The notes beneath the pieces are model-generated. The model was given only the letters and a program-made list of their open reading frames with translations, had not been told where the DNA came from and ran no database searches. A stretch of 64,000 nucleotides of DNA, from assembly GCF_000518805.1 (NCBI RefSeq), contig NZ_JAEH01000006.1:62001-126000 (forward strand). The letters run 5' to 3'. Below, in pieces: positions 45,470 to 55,996 of the stretch. Origin of the DNA: Shewanella waksmanii ATCC BAA-643 (GTDB lineage: Bacteria; Pseudomonadota; Gammaproteobacteria; Enterobacterales; Shewanellaceae). Each line of letters begins with the position of its first letter. Position 1 is the stretch's first letter. Made by a program: the position numbers and the translations under genes.

Positions 45470-47803
45470 ATGACAAGTAAACAAACAGCCAAGAAACGCC
45501 CAGCAAAGCCTAGAGCTAAGACGGCTAAAACTAAGCCCAAAGCGAAGAGCAGAAGTCATTGGGCTAAGTTGTGGTCGTTGACCTGGAAGCTGTCACTGAT
45601 TGGTCTCACGGCGGTGGTTTTTTATTGTATCTATTTAGATCAAATCATTGCGCGTAAGTTTGAAGGGCAAAAATGGCATTTGCCGGCACAAGTTTTCAGC
45701 CGCTCTATGGCCTTGTATCCCGGTGCAGCGGTGAGTCATCAGCAGTTAATTGCTGAGCTTAAACTGTTGGGGTATCGCAAAGTCGCCAATCCTCGTCAGG
45801 TTGGGGAGTTCTCTGCCTCTAAAACCAAAGTCGATTTATGGCGCCGCCCGTTTTTGCACCCTCAAGGTGAGCAAGATGCGCAGCGGGTGATGATAAGTTT
45901 TGATAGCCAAGGCGTCAGCAAAGTGAGCCGGCATACGGACCAACGCCAGCTTGCTGTATTCCACCTTGAGCCAGTGTTGCTTGATCGCATTGTGACTGGC
46001 AACGACGAAGACCGCTTATTTGTTAGCACAGACAAAATGCCGCAAGCGATTGTCGATGCGTTGATTTTGGTCGAAGATCGCAGTTTCTATCAGCATCATG
46101 GGGTTAATCCATTTGCGATTGTGCGTGCCGCTATGGTCAATATTAGCGCTGGGCGCACAGTGCAAGGTGGCTCAACTTTGACGCAGCAGTTGGCGAAAAA
46201 CTTTTTCTTATCGAGTGAGCGCTCGTTAGTGCGCAAGGTTCGCGAAGCTTTGATGGCGGTGATCATTGATTTTCGTTATGACAAAGATGAAATCCTCGAG
46301 GCGTATTTAAACGAAGTTTACATGGGGCAAGACAAAGCTCGTGGCGTGCACGGTATGGGGTTGGCATCGCAGTTTTATTTTGGCCGCCCGATTGCCGAGC
46401 TCACCGTGCCCCAGCAAGCTTTTTTGATTGCAGTTATTAAAGGCCCATCCTATTACAACCCGTGGCGTTACCCTGAGCGCGCTCAACAGCGTCGCGATTT
46501 GGTGCTGCGACTCTTGATGGAAGATGGCAAGCTCACGGTCGCTGAATATAAAGCCGCGGTTGAGTCACCATTAGGTTTACGTAAAGCAAGCAAGCCGGTT
46601 CATCAAAAACTGCCGGCGTTTTTTGCCGTAGTGAAACATGAGCTCAATCGTCGTTTTGGCGACCAACTGCTGCAGCAATCTGGCATTAAGGTATACACCA
46701 CACTCGATCCACTGGCCCAGGAAGCGGCTGAAAAAGCGGTGGTGACCACTATGAAACAGCTAGGTCAGCGAGACGAAGCCTTGCAAGTGGGCATGGTGGT
46801 AACAGATAAATACAGTGCAGGTATTGCCGCAATGGTCGGTGACAAGGTACCAGGGTATCAAGGTTTTAACCGCGCGGTTGAAATACGTCGTCCTATCGGC
46901 TCGTTGATGAAACCGTTTGTGTATGCGGCTGCCTTGTCGCAGGGCGACAAATACAGTTTAGCAACGCCGCTGGCAGATAAACCGATTACCTTAAAAAATG
47001 GCCAAGGCAACACTTGGTCGCCGCAAAATGTCGATCGACAATTTCGCGGTGAAGTGCCGCTAATGACCGCGTTTATGAAGTCGATGAATGTGCCTACCGT
47101 CAATTTAGGCATGCAGGTGGGCACCGGCAGTGTCGCCAGTGTGCTAGATAAAGCTGGTTGGCGCGATACCATACCGCAGTATCCTTCTATGTTACTTGGT
47201 GCGGTAAATGGATCGCCATTAATGGTGGCGCAGGTTTATCAAACCGTTGCTGACAATGGTCGTTATCGGCAGTTGTCTTCGGTAACCGCAGTGCTTGATA
47301 GTCATGACAATCCACTCGCGGTAGAAAGAGTGCCGCAAAGCCAAGCGATTGAAGCAGCGCCTAATTTCTTAGTGCAACATGCGATGACACAAGTGGTTGA
47401 GCAGGGCACGGCTAAACGTCTAGGGCAGGCGTTTCCTCGGGTGACATTAGCGGGCAAAACCGGCACCAGTAATGATTCGCGAGATTCATGGTTTGCCGGG
47501 TTTGATGAGCGGAATGTCGCGGCGGTGTGGGTCGGGCTGGATGATAATGGCAAAACAGGATTGTATGGCAGCAGCGGTGCTATGGCGGTTTATCAAACGT
47601 TTTTAAACAATCGTGCGCCAATTAGCCTAAGGCGCACGCCGGTTGACGGTATCGTTAATGGTTACTTTGATAAAACCACAGGCCAAGCTATGGAACCTGA
47701 TTGTGGCAATGTTCAGCGCTTACCGGCACTCTCGGTAAGCTACCAGCCAGCAAAAAACTGCGGTGAGCCGCTGTCTTGGTGGCAAAAACTGACTGGTGGC
47801 TAA
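45470..47803 (+). CDS. mrcB: Penicillin-binding protein 1B
   Basis: A 777-aa bifunctional peptidoglycan synthase. Basic cytoplasmic tail (KKRPAKPRAKTAK...), one helix at about 38-60, a UB2H domain that binds LpoB, then glycosyltransferase 51 with catalytic Glu in VEDRSFYQHHG near residue 201 and GGSTLTQQLAKN. The transpeptidase has nucleophile Ser478 in GSLMKP, SMN and KTGTS near 662. All active-site motifs are intact. ATG 45470 lies 36 bases after the hrpB stop. Confidence 0.95.
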   Translation: MTSKQTAKKRPAKPRAKTAKTKPKAKSRSHWAKLWSLTWKLSLIGLTAVVFYCIYLDQIIARKFEGQKWHLPAQVFSRSMALYPGAAVSHQQLIAELKLLGYRKVANPRQVGEFSASKTKVDLWRRPFLHPQGEQDAQRVMISFDSQGVSKVSRHTDQRQLAVFHLEPVLLDRIVTGNDEDRLFVSTDKMPQAIVDALILVEDRSFYQHHGVNPFAIVRAAMVNISAGRTVQGGSTLTQQLAKNFFLSSERSLVRKVREALMAVIIDFRYDKDEILEAYLNEVYMGQDKARGVHGMGLASQFYFGRPIAELTVPQQAFLIAVIKGPSYYNPWRYPERAQQRRDLVLRLLMEDGKLTVAEYKAAVESPLGLRKASKPVHQKLPAFFAVVKHELNRRFGDQLLQQSGIKVYTTLDPLAQEAAEKAVVTTMKQLGQRDEALQVGMVVTDKYSAGIAAMVGDKVPGYQGFNRAVEIRRPIGSLMKPFVYAAALSQGDKYSLATPLADKPITLKNGQGNTWSPQNVDRQFRGEVPLMTAFMKSMNVPTVNLGMQVGTGSVASVLDKAGWRDTIPQYPSMLLGAVNGSPLMVAQVYQTVADNGRYRQLSSVTAVLDSHDNPLAVERVPQSQAIEAAPNFLVQHAMTQVVEQGTAKRLGQAFPRVTLAGKTGTSNDSRDSWFAGFDERNVAAVWVGLDDNGKTGLYGSSGAMAVYQTFLNNRAPISLRRTPVDGIVNGYFDKTTGQAMEPDCGNVQRLPALSVSYQPAKNCGEPLSWWQKLTGG

Positions 47804-47820
47804 TAGGCGTAGCGATGGCG

Positions 47821-48456
47821 TCAAGTATTGTTTGACGCCTCAAGCTGGCTAATTGCTTGTTCTAACCCTGCAATATCTGTGGCTGACAAGTAGGGAATCA
47901 GCTTGATGATTTCAGATTCCGGACGTTGGTATAGCTTAAGTGCGAGCAAACGCGTGATGGTATGTTCATCAAAGCGGTGCTTAATCACTTTAGCCGGGTT
48001 GCCCGCCACAATGCTGTAAGCAGGTACATCTTTGGTCACCACAGCGTTAGCGGCCACAACTGCGCCTTCACCTATGCTGATGCCGGGCATTAACATCGCC
48101 CGCATCCCTATCCAACAATTGTCAGCTAACCTGGTATCGCCTTTGCTCTGGTAAGCTTCCGTAATAGTTTGCATAAATGGGTAAAGGCACAACCAGTCAG
48201 TACGGTGGGTGTGATTGCCGCCCATTAAAATCACGGCTTCTGCACCTATACAGACATAATTACCAATATAGAGTTGGTCGACAGGCCAAGGTGGTGGGTT
48301 ATCTCGGGTCATCTCGTCGCCATGCAGGTAACGCACCACTGACTTTTCAAATCCACTATCCCAGTAATCACTGTAGTAGCTGTGAGTGCCACTGATATGA
48401 ATATTGGGGTTGCTGACACTGAGGTGAAGTTTTTCGGTTTTGGTCCAATGTTTCAT
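47821..48456 (-). CDS. CatB-like hexapeptide-repeat acetyltransferase
   Basis: About 211 aa, left-handed beta-helix. It matches type B chloramphenicol/streptogramin-type acetyltransferases: VSNPNIHISGTHSYYSDYW, LYIGNYVCIGAEAVILMGGNHTHRTDW with the catalytic His in GGNHTHR, and PGISIGEGAVVAANAVVTKDVPAYSIVAGNPAKVIK. Chromosomal CatB proteins often have low or unknown resistance activity, so no resistance claim is made. The ATG at 48456 is chosen; a TTG five codons upstream is possible. Confidence 0.8.
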   Translation of the reverse strand: MKHWTKTEKLHLSVSNPNIHISGTHSYYSDYWDSGFEKSVVRYLHGDEMTRDNPPPWPVDQLYIGNYVCIGAEAVILMGGNHTHRTDWLCLYPFMQTITEAYQSKGDTRLADNCWIGMRAMLMPGISIGEGAVVAANAVVTKDVPAYSIVAGNPAKVIKHRFDEHTITRLLALKLYQRPESEIIKLIPYLSATDIAGLEQAISQLEASNNT

Positions 48457-48633
48457 GTGTACTCGCAGCAATCATTGCCCTTAATAGATAATAGGTTGCG
48501 AAGAGCGATTTAGGGGCAGTTTATGTGTTAAATGCGCAGTGTCGCCCGTTGTAGTGAGGTCGATATTAGTCGAGATGTGGTTAGCTTTTTGCGACATCGG
48601 TGGCATATAGGGTCTGTAATCGATAGATCAAAT

Positions 48634-48664
48634 AAAAAAGCGCCCGAAAGTTAACCTTTCGGGC
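48634..48664 (-). terminator. Terminator after the second TonB receptor
   Basis: On the minus strand, GCCCGAAAG and CTTTCGGGC form a nine-base stem with a five-base loop, followed after a G-C step by six T. It starts 27 bases beyond the receptor stop. Confidence 0.85.
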
Positions 48665-48690
48665 ACTTGAGTTTAACTCTGTGGTATCGA

Positions 48691-50880
48691 TTAGAACTGG
48701 TAGCTATAACCGACAGTTACAGTCATTGGCTTACCAGCGAAGTTTGAACCATGGATTTTAGTGGTTACATACTTCTCATCAAACAAGTTTTCCGCTGTTA
48801 GGTACACTTCTTGTTGCTCTGAAATGTAGTAGCGACCCGATAGGTCAAATACTGTTTTTGCTTCAATGAGTTGCTCTTGAGCTATGCTGCCTTGACCTGC
48901 TTGGGTGCGGATATCATCGGTGTAGCGACCTGCTAGGGTCAATTCCCAGCTACCGCCCTTAATACCGGCAGAGGCAAACAACATGTTCTCTGGTAGGTAA
49001 GGCAGTTTGTAACCTTTCTTAACATCCCCCCAAGGGTCAAAATCAGACTCAAAACTATTGCCAAATTCTGCGTTGGTATAGGTATAAGCCACCTTCACAG
49101 GGAAACTAATGTCGCCAGCAGTGTTAAAGCTGTAACCTAAGCTGAGTTCTAGACCGGTAACATCGACTTCACCACCGTTGTATTGGTTGCCAATGTTATC
49201 GTCGTCACATCCTTTTGAGGCAGTACAATCACCATGCATATTGCTGTAGTCGCTGTAGAAGAAAATCGCTTCTGATGTGAAGTCACCGTTATTGAAGCGT
49301 GCACCTGCTTCGTAGTTCCAGCTCTCTTCTTCTTGGCTATCAGCGTTACCCGGTGCTGCAGGTGAGAAACCTTTTTGTACACCGGCAAGTACCAATAGCT
49401 CATCATTGATTTGATAAGTAGCTGATAGTGAAGGTAGTACTGCGGAGAAGCTGTTGCTAATATCTTTACTTGGCTGACCATCGCGACCAGGATTAGTCTT
49501 ACCCCAATCAACGCGGTTGGTTTCGACATCTTCATAACGCAAGCCAGCAGTAATGTTGAAGTCACCTAAAGAGATTTTATCTTGCACATATAAGGCTAAA
49601 GCTTTAGCGCTATCGATACGGTTTGAATCGGTACCTGGTACACCAGCTTCAGTGAGGGTCATAACTTGGTTTGAACCTAAGTTATATTTATCAACCCACT
49701 GGAAACGATCCATCTCATCTTCATGATAACGTGCACCAAATGCCAGCTCGTGACTATCTAGATACCAATTTAGTTCGGTTTGAATACCTTGAGACAGGTA
49801 CGCACGGTTATTGGCTTTAACTTGAACTTCTAAATCACCGCTGCTTGGATCTTTATCAAAATCTGCCGCTATTTGCGTGCCGTCGCCGCTGATACTTTCG
49901 CCGCCAACTTTACTGGTTTTGTACCAGTTACGCTTAAAGTCATTGTAATAAGCGGTGGTGCCTAAAGTGACATTGTCGCTGAAATCGATGATGTGGTTAA
50001 CCTGAAGCTGTTTGTGTTCAGTATCCATCACATCTTTTTGAGATGCACTGTAGCGGCTATAAGGGTTGGCTGCGTAATCTTCATCGGTTAGACCCATGTA
50101 GGTCTCATTTGAAGTTTCATCTGAATACTTAAGCTTAAACTCAAGTACCTGGTTGAACTTGGCATCTTTTGCAGAACGTACGCTAAATTTAGCAAGTGCA
50201 TCATTTTTCTTAAAGCCAGTGTCACCACCGACACCATTGATACTGCGGAAACCGTCTGCTTGATAGCGATATAGGTCAACCACACCACCGACACGCTCAC
50301 CTTGACCACCAGCCCAGCCATGAAGCTTAGCAAAGCCATCTTGACCTGCGGCTACATCAACTTTACCGGCTAGATCTTCTTCTGGAATTTGACGCGATAG
50401 TAAGTTGATCACACCACCGGTTGTACGTGGTCCATATTTAACTGTGGAGCTACCTTTAAGCACTTCAACCGATTGCATACGACCCGAAGTCGGGAAGTAA
50501 TATGCCGCTGGAGAGGCGTATGGCGCTGGTGCAGCTAACACACCGTCTTCCATTACGGTAATTTTCTCTGAGCGGTTTTGTCCGGTGCCTCGCATACCCA
50601 AATTAGGGCGCAAACCATAGCCATCTTCTTCTTGAATATAGACACCCGGAACAGAAGCAAGAGTGCGCATAATGTCGGTATATTTAAACTGTTCTAACTC
50701 AGCTTCAGTAATTTGGTGACCACTACCAGGAACGGTGTTCAATGGATTTTTTTTACCAAAGATAGTTATCTGTTCCATGGTTGAGGTATCTGCAGACTCA
50801 TCCGCGAATGCAGTTTGAGACATGGCGGTTAATAGAGCGACTGAAAGTACGCTTAGAGGAAGAGCTTTAGGCTTAGACAT
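48691..50880 (-). CDS. TonB-dependent receptor, FecA-like
   Basis: A 729-aa outer-membrane receptor with signal peptide ending TAFA near residue 26, plug domain (IMRTLASVPGVYIQEEDGYG, SVEVLKGSSTVKYGPRTTGG) and a C-terminal barrel ending VTVGYSYQF. TIFGKKNPLNTVPGSGHQI and MRGTGQNRSEKITVMEDG resemble ferric-citrate-type receptors, but no fecIR or fec transport genes are near. A probable Fur box lies 45 bases before the start. Confidence 0.88.
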   Translation of the reverse strand: MSKPKALPLSVLSVALLTAMSQTAFADESADTSTMEQITIFGKKNPLNTVPGSGHQITEAELEQFKYTDIMRTLASVPGVYIQEEDGYGLRPNLGMRGTGQNRSEKITVMEDGVLAAPAPYASPAAYYFPTSGRMQSVEVLKGSSTVKYGPRTTGGVINLLSRQIPEEDLAGKVDVAAGQDGFAKLHGWAGGQGERVGGVVDLYRYQADGFRSINGVGGDTGFKKNDALAKFSVRSAKDAKFNQVLEFKLKYSDETSNETYMGLTDEDYAANPYSRYSASQKDVMDTEHKQLQVNHIIDFSDNVTLGTTAYYNDFKRNWYKTSKVGGESISGDGTQIAADFDKDPSSGDLEVQVKANNRAYLSQGIQTELNWYLDSHELAFGARYHEDEMDRFQWVDKYNLGSNQVMTLTEAGVPGTDSNRIDSAKALALYVQDKISLGDFNITAGLRYEDVETNRVDWGKTNPGRDGQPSKDISNSFSAVLPSLSATYQINDELLVLAGVQKGFSPAAPGNADSQEEESWNYEAGARFNNGDFTSEAIFFYSDYSNMHGDCTASKGCDDDNIGNQYNGGEVDVTGLELSLGYSFNTAGDISFPVKVAYTYTNAEFGNSFESDFDPWGDVKKGYKLPYLPENMLFASAGIKGGSWELTLAGRYTDDIRTQAGQGSIAQEQLIEAKTVFDLSGRYYISEQQEVYLTAENLFDEKYVTTKIHGSNFAGKPMTVTVGYSYQF

Positions 50881-50924
50881 GGTTTCTCCGAATGTTAGCC
50901 AATATAAAGGTTAATGTTGTCACT

Positions 50925-50943
50925 AATGAGATTGATTCGCATT
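50925..50943. promoter_or_regulatory. Probable Fur box before the FecA-like receptor
   Basis: AATGAGATTGATTCGCATT fits the Fur 19-mer moderately (its inner TGAGATTGATTCGCA pairs with the 7-1-7 pattern at about 10 of 14 positions). It lies 45-63 bases upstream of the receptor ATG, where a repressor site is expected. Confidence 0.6.
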
Positions 50944-51188
50944 ATAAGTCTTAATTGTAAAGAAGGTAAATTAAAATTAACTTAATCGCTCATTTTCTTT
51001 ACAAAAGTGGCAGTTTTGTTCGTTTGGTGTGATCTGTGTCGCAGGAGAAGTTGTATTTTGGTTGGTTTGCAACAGAGTCTATGGTGAGGCTCACGGTAAA
51101 AAATGGCTCTGTTAAGTCATCGGGTGAGTTGTTTTGCTGTTCTGCTATAGAATATGCGCCCAGAAGTGCTAACAACCGATGAGTAGAC

Positions 51189-51899
51189 ATGTTTTTAACG
51201 CCCTATTTTTCCAAGCAAGACCAAACCGTTCACGTAACAGCGCAGCAAGCCAGTGACTTTGCTAAAGCGATTGCCAGTGATTTTAATCCCATTCATAACG
51301 TCGGCGCGAAGCGCTTTTGTGTACCGGGAGACCTATTGTTTGCTTTGGTCCTAAATCAATATGGTTTGCATCAAAAAATGCATTTTACATTTGAAGGTAT
51401 GGTGGGCGATGGAGTTGAATTACAGTTTGCCGATTCGGTTGCTAGTCAGTTTGCTATTAGCGATTCACGTGATAAAACCTACCTGCAGGTCGAAACCAGC
51501 GGCGATAAGGTGCACTGCGCGACCCAAATAGAGTCTTTTGTACGCAGTTACGTGGCCTTTTCAGGTTTGAATTTCATTCATGTGCTGGTACCCATGATGA
51601 AACAACATCAGATGATGATTAATCCTGCACGTCCATTGGTCATTTATGAAAGCATGTCGTTTGATTTGCATACCCTCGATTTTGACCAAGTGTCTTTAAA
51701 GCTGGTTGATCAACAACTTGAGATTACGGGTAAGCGTGGTGATGTTACATTGAGCTTTGAGCTGCTTGCCAACGACCGTGTAGTGGGAACTGGGGTTAAA
51801 ACATTAGTGATGAGTGGCTTGCGTCCTTATGAGGCTGAAAAGGCCGCTGGCATGGTCGCAGACTATGAAAGCTATCGTCATGCCTTTGAAGCGGCGTAA
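51189..51899 (+). CDS. DUF3581 protein, hot-dog-like fold
   Basis: A 236-aa soluble protein. FAKAIASDFNPIHNVGAKRFCVPGDLLFALVL resembles the MaoC/hot-dog catalytic segment (D-x-N-P-x-H), which suits DUF3581. No activity is established. Start ATG at 51189 is preceded by GATGAGTAG; terminator follows. Confidence 0.7.
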   Translation: MFLTPYFSKQDQTVHVTAQQASDFAKAIASDFNPIHNVGAKRFCVPGDLLFALVLNQYGLHQKMHFTFEGMVGDGVELQFADSVASQFAISDSRDKTYLQVETSGDKVHCATQIESFVRSYVAFSGLNFIHVLVPMMKQHQMMINPARPLVIYESMSFDLHTLDFDQVSLKLVDQQLEITGKRGDVTLSFELLANDRVVGTGVKTLVMSGLRPYEAEKAAGMVADYESYRHAFEAA

Positions 51900-51917
51900 C
51901 TGAATCTCTATATAAAT

Positions 51918-51940
51918 AAGCGCGCCTAGCGCGCTTTTTT
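51918..51940 (+). terminator. Terminator after the DUF3581 gene
   Basis: A seven-base stem AAGCGCG/CGCGCTT with a five-base loop is followed by a T run, 18 bases after the stop. Confidence 0.8.
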
Positions 51941-52321
51941 ATCGACACTAAGTTAAATTTTGCCGCCGTCGCGTCAACAGACTTATGGCGCTGCGTCCCT
52001 GTACTGTTCTGCCCGCTAAGGTGTGATTCGACTTCGTCGTGCCAATCCTGTTTTTGTTTTGCCCAAGCGGCTAAAATCTTCATCGACAACTTAAGTTATC
52101 TGCTCCTTCCTTGAACACTGATTTTCGTCAAATTAGCGTATGATACTCGGCTATTAATCCTTAGATAACACTCAGCGGTGCATATCATTGCCAAGTGTGC
52201 TGTTTTTGTTTTATTTTAGGGATAGTTTTGCCCCATTAAGTCGCTTATAGTCCTTAGATTACGGCTTAATACCGCTGGTTTTATGTCGCCTACTTGCGGC
52301 ACTGTTTGGATAAGGATAAAA
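51941..52321. other. 381-base gap before the SMC operon
   Basis: No supported gene. A minus-strand frame from 52083 runs through the terminator and has no convincing ribosome-binding site. The promoter of the SMC operon should lie between about 52100 and 52320; ATCGC-type boxes could not be placed with confidence. Confidence 0.45.
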
Positions 52322-55300
52322 ATGCCAAGCTTGAATCGAATCGTGTTGATTAACACCCACCTTCCTGGCGTCGTTGAATTACTATTAGATGGCCATACCA
52401 ACATTTGTGGTACCAATGCTTCGGGTAAAACCACCTTACAGCGTTTGGTCCCGGTGTTTTATGGTGAATACCCCAGTCGTGTTGTGCCCTCAACGCGAGA
52501 TAGTTTCGAGCGCTGGTATTTGCCCCACGATTCAAGTTTTATCATCTATGAGTATAAGCGTGACGACGGCCAGCTTAACCAGGCGGTATTGGCTTCAGCC
52601 GGTGAAGGTAAAGGGGTGAACTACCGCTTTATCGCCAAAGCGTTTGAGCTTGATGACTATATTAAAACCCAGCAAGGCGAAACCGTTATATGCCACACGA
52701 TGGCAGAGCTAGGTAGAAAAATGAAAAGCGCTGGTGTCAGCGTGACCAATTTGCTTAATACCCGAGAGTTTCGTGCCATTATTCAAAATGACCGCACTTT
52801 GCTTAGTACCGGGAGTAATCGCACTGAACTGCGGAATTATGCGCGTCAATTTAGCTTGTGCGAAAGTCAGCATTCATTGCGCCATATTGAAAAGCTCGCC
52901 AAAGCGGTGCATTCAAAAGAAGGCAAGATGGAAACCATCAAGTCGATGATCGCTGCCATTTTAGAAGAGGATGGGGTTAATCCGCCTGCTTCACGTTTAA
53001 ATCCGCAACGAGTAGAAGCGTGGATCCGCGAAAGCCAGCTCATACAAGGTTTTGAACAAATTCGCCCAGAGTTTGAAAAGCTTGAGCAGGAGTTTAACCA
53101 ACTACTGAGTGTTGAGCAGCGGCTAGGCGGATTAAAGCGCGGCTATGTGCGCGACGAAACGCAAGAAGTGGTGCGCCAGGAAGAACACCAGCAACAATCA
53201 AAGTCGTTGGGTCAGCAGTTACGTCAGTTGGATGAAGAGTGGAAAGAGCAGCGTGATGAGCTCAACCTCGATCTTTCAGCGGCGAAAGGCGATGTGGCCA
53301 AAATTGAATTTGAACTCGACGCCATTGAAGATCAACATGGTGCCTTTCTCGATGCTGACATTGAGCAGGCCAAGCTAGATTTGGACCAGCTGCCTAATTG
53401 GCGCGGCAGTTTAGAAAACCTCAGTGAGCGGCATAAACTGCAAACTGAGAAGCACCAAGATATTGAAGCGGCGTATAACGCCCGTCGTAGTAAAATTGGT
53501 GAGAGTCTCAACCGTGAGCTAGAACAGCTTGATAAAGAGCAAGATAAGCATCGTGAAGCGCGCGACAAGCAAAGAGATGTGGCTCGCGCAGAGCTTGAAG
53601 CGTTAGAAACGCAGTGGCGTGACAAACGTCAACAGGGTGAAAAACAGTTTAGTGAGCAAGCGTATGGGTTAAAGCTGAAAGTGGCCGAGCTGAACATGCA
53701 AGTGGCCAATGTGACCTATACCGAAGAGGAAAAACTGAATCTTGCGGTGTTTGATGAGCGCATTAGCTTGGCCGATGAACATCAAGAAGCCTGTAATAAT
53801 GATGTCGATCGCATCAGCAGTGATGAGCGCAAGCTAAAAGCTAAGCGCGATCAGGCTAATGAAGCGTTGCGCCTTGCCGGTGTGCGGGTGATTGAGCGTC
53901 AGTCAGCACTGGATGAAATTAACCACATGCTGTTTCCGCAGTCGCATACGCTGCTGGAATATTTGCGCAAAGAAGTGCCTGAATGGGAAGGTTCCATCGG
54001 TAAAGTGATTAGTCCAGAGTTACTGCACCGTAGCGACCTGCATCCCAGTGTTTCGTCAGATGCAGCCAGTACCCTGTTTGGGCTAAACATTGACCTTAAG
54101 TCTATCGACATTCCTGAATATGCCCATTCAGAGCAAGCGCTGCGTCAGCGCTTAGCGCAAGCCGATGAGGCTTTAGTGAGTGCCAAAAACCTCAAAGCAG
54201 AAGCAGAAGATAACTTAGTAAATATCAACGGTGAATTGGATAAGGTTAACCGTAGCCTTACGGTTGCGCGTACTGCGCACAAAAATAGCCGCGATGACTT
54301 ACGTCGCTTGTTTGATGAGAAGCGCAGTGAGCAACAGCGTATCAATGAAGCGTTAAGTGCCCGCAAAGCCGCAGCTAAACAGGGGCTCATTCGACTCGAG
54401 AGTGACACTAAGCAGCTTGAGCATCAGCATCAACACTGGCTCGATGAGCAACAAGAGCAGGCGCTTGAAGCGCGTATGGAAAAGAAAGCTTATTGGCAAG
54501 AGGTCATCGGTGCGCTCGAAGCGCAACTTGCCCAAGTTAAGCAAAATATTAGCCAGCGCCGGACCGACGCCAAAGCTGAGCAGAAAGCCTGCGAGCAATG
54601 GTATAAAAATGAGCTTAAATCACGTGGCGTCGACGAAGAAAAGATTGTTAAGCTCAAACAAGATATCAAGCAGCTAGAGCAAAACATTGCCAAAGCGGAG
54701 CAGCGTCGTAGTGAAGTGCTACGTTTTGATGACTGGTACCAGCATACTTGGTTAGTGCGTAAGCCTAAGCTGCAATCAGAACTGTCAACGGTGAAAATTG
54801 CCACCTCTGAGCTTGAGCAGCAACTGGCGCAGCGCGCCGCTGAAATTAAGCAGCGTCGTACTGAGTTAGATACGGCTCGCAAAGCATCAGATGCGGTCCA
54901 AGTTGAAGCGTCTGAAAACCTCACTAAACTGCGCAGTGTCATGCGCAAATTAGCTGAACTCAAGTTACCGGCTAACAACGATCAACCGCAAGGTGGGCTG
55001 ACCGAGCGCCTCAGACAGGGCGAAGAGTTATTGCTAAGTCGTGACCAATTACTGACCGCGGTCAAGCAATACGTTGAGCATTTTGATTCGGTGATTGCCA
55101 GCAAGTCGGGCTCAAGTTTGTCTGAAACTTGGGAGCGTGCCCGTGAAGAGTCGAGCTCGGTGAATGACAAGGGTATTCGCTTGCTTGATTACCGTAAACT
55201 GGTGCCGCAACTTGAACAGCTGTTAAATGTCATGGTGCCACAGTCAATGATGGCACTGCGTGAACAAGGGCGTATTTTTGGCGTGGATTTGACGGCATTT

Positions 55301-55996
55301 TATGATGTGCTCGCCGATATCGACCGCCGTATCGCCTCGCAAAGTGCCCGAATTACTCGTGAGGTCGGTGAAGAGCTATTCCTTGATGGTGTGTCAGAAT
55401 CAGCGGTGAAAATTCGCTCGCGGATCAGCGAACTGGAGTTCTGGCCAGAGTTAGAAGAGTTTGTAAAAGCCTTTAAACAGTGGAAGGCCGATGGTTTTAA
55501 TGAGTTACCCAATGAGCACTACACCAGCAGTATGCGCCGAGCGTTAGATATTATTGGCCGCGCAGCGCTAACCGGCGGAATTGCAAAACTGTTAGAAATT
55601 GAATTGCGCCTTAAAGAGGGCAATAGCGATCTGGTTATCCGCACTGACCGTCAGTTGAATGAATCATCCAGTCACGGTATGGCTTACCTGATTTTATGTA
55701 AGTTCCTATTGGCATTTACCCGTTTATTGCGCGGTCCTGCCGCGGTGACTATCCACTGGCCTATTGATGAGCTTGGAACCTTGCACCACGGTAATGTGAA
55801 AAAGATTTTTGATGCTTGTGAGAACAATAACATCAGTGTTTTGGGGGCATTCCCTAATCCAGAGTCTGAGGTGCTGAACTTGTTTGCCAATCGCTACATC
55901 ATCAATAAACAAACCAAAAAGCTACAAGTGGTGAAACCGCAGATGAACCCTATAGCCGATAAACTCAATCAACGTGTGGCTAAGGAGGCGGTGTAA
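52322..55996 (+). CDS. SMC/MksB-like ATPase of a condensin-type complex
   Basis: A 1224-aa SMC-like protein: Walker A GTNASGKTT at residues 30-38, long coiled coils at about 255-460 and 610-880 flanking a hinge-like region, signature-like NESSSHGMAYL near 1112, and Walker B VTIHWPIDELG near 1145 with the catalytic Glu. The ATPase heads resemble MksB/JetC/MukB more than SbcC or RecN. AAGGAT precedes ATG 52322. Its stop overlaps the start of the KITE-like gene. Function is probably chromosome organisation or plasmid defence, not resolved here. Confidence 0.8.
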   Translation: MPSLNRIVLINTHLPGVVELLLDGHTNICGTNASGKTTLQRLVPVFYGEYPSRVVPSTRDSFERWYLPHDSSFIIYEYKRDDGQLNQAVLASAGEGKGVNYRFIAKAFELDDYIKTQQGETVICHTMAELGRKMKSAGVSVTNLLNTREFRAIIQNDRTLLSTGSNRTELRNYARQFSLCESQHSLRHIEKLAKAVHSKEGKMETIKSMIAAILEEDGVNPPASRLNPQRVEAWIRESQLIQGFEQIRPEFEKLEQEFNQLLSVEQRLGGLKRGYVRDETQEVVRQEEHQQQSKSLGQQLRQLDEEWKEQRDELNLDLSAAKGDVAKIEFELDAIEDQHGAFLDADIEQAKLDLDQLPNWRGSLENLSERHKLQTEKHQDIEAAYNARRSKIGESLNRELEQLDKEQDKHREARDKQRDVARAELEALETQWRDKRQQGEKQFSEQAYGLKLKVAELNMQVANVTYTEEEKLNLAVFDERISLADEHQEACNNDVDRISSDERKLKAKRDQANEALRLAGVRVIERQSALDEINHMLFPQSHTLLEYLRKEVPEWEGSIGKVISPELLHRSDLHPSVSSDAASTLFGLNIDLKSIDIPEYAHSEQALRQRLAQADEALVSAKNLKAEAEDNLVNINGELDKVNRSLTVARTAHKNSRDDLRRLFDEKRSEQQRINEALSARKAAAKQGLIRLESDTKQLEHQHQHWLDEQQEQALEARMEKKAYWQEVIGALEAQLAQVKQNISQRRTDAKAEQKACEQWYKNELKSRGVDEEKIVKLKQDIKQLEQNIAKAEQRRSEVLRFDDWYQHTWLVRKPKLQSELSTVKIATSELEQQLAQRAAEIKQRRTELDTARKASDAVQVEASENLTKLRSVMRKLAELKLPANNDQPQGGLTERLRQGEELLLSRDQLLTAVKQYVEHFDSVIASKSGSSLSETWERAREESSSVNDKGIRLLDYRKLVPQLEQLLNVMVPQSMMALREQGRIFGVDLTAFYDVLADIDRRIASQSARITREVGEELFLDGVSESAVKIRSRISELEFWPELEEFVKAFKQWKADGFNELPNEHYTSSMRRALDIIGRAALTGGIAKLLEIELRLKEGNSDLVIRTDRQLNESSSHGMAYLILCKFLLAFTRLLRGPAAVTIHWPIDELGTLHHGNVKKIFDACENNNISVLGAFPNPESEVLNLFANRYIINKQTKKLQVVKPQMNPIADKLNQRVAKEAV

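Noticed and set aside
47821..48456. Chloramphenicol resistance gene
   Set aside because: CatB-like fold is clear, but chromosomal homologues often lack resistance activity; no mobile context is present.
51796..52089. Minus-strand 97-codon frame starting MSMKILAAWAKQKQ
   Set aside because: It runs through the DUF3581 terminator and into the coding end of that gene, lacks a ribosome-binding site, and resembles translated intergenic repeat sequence.
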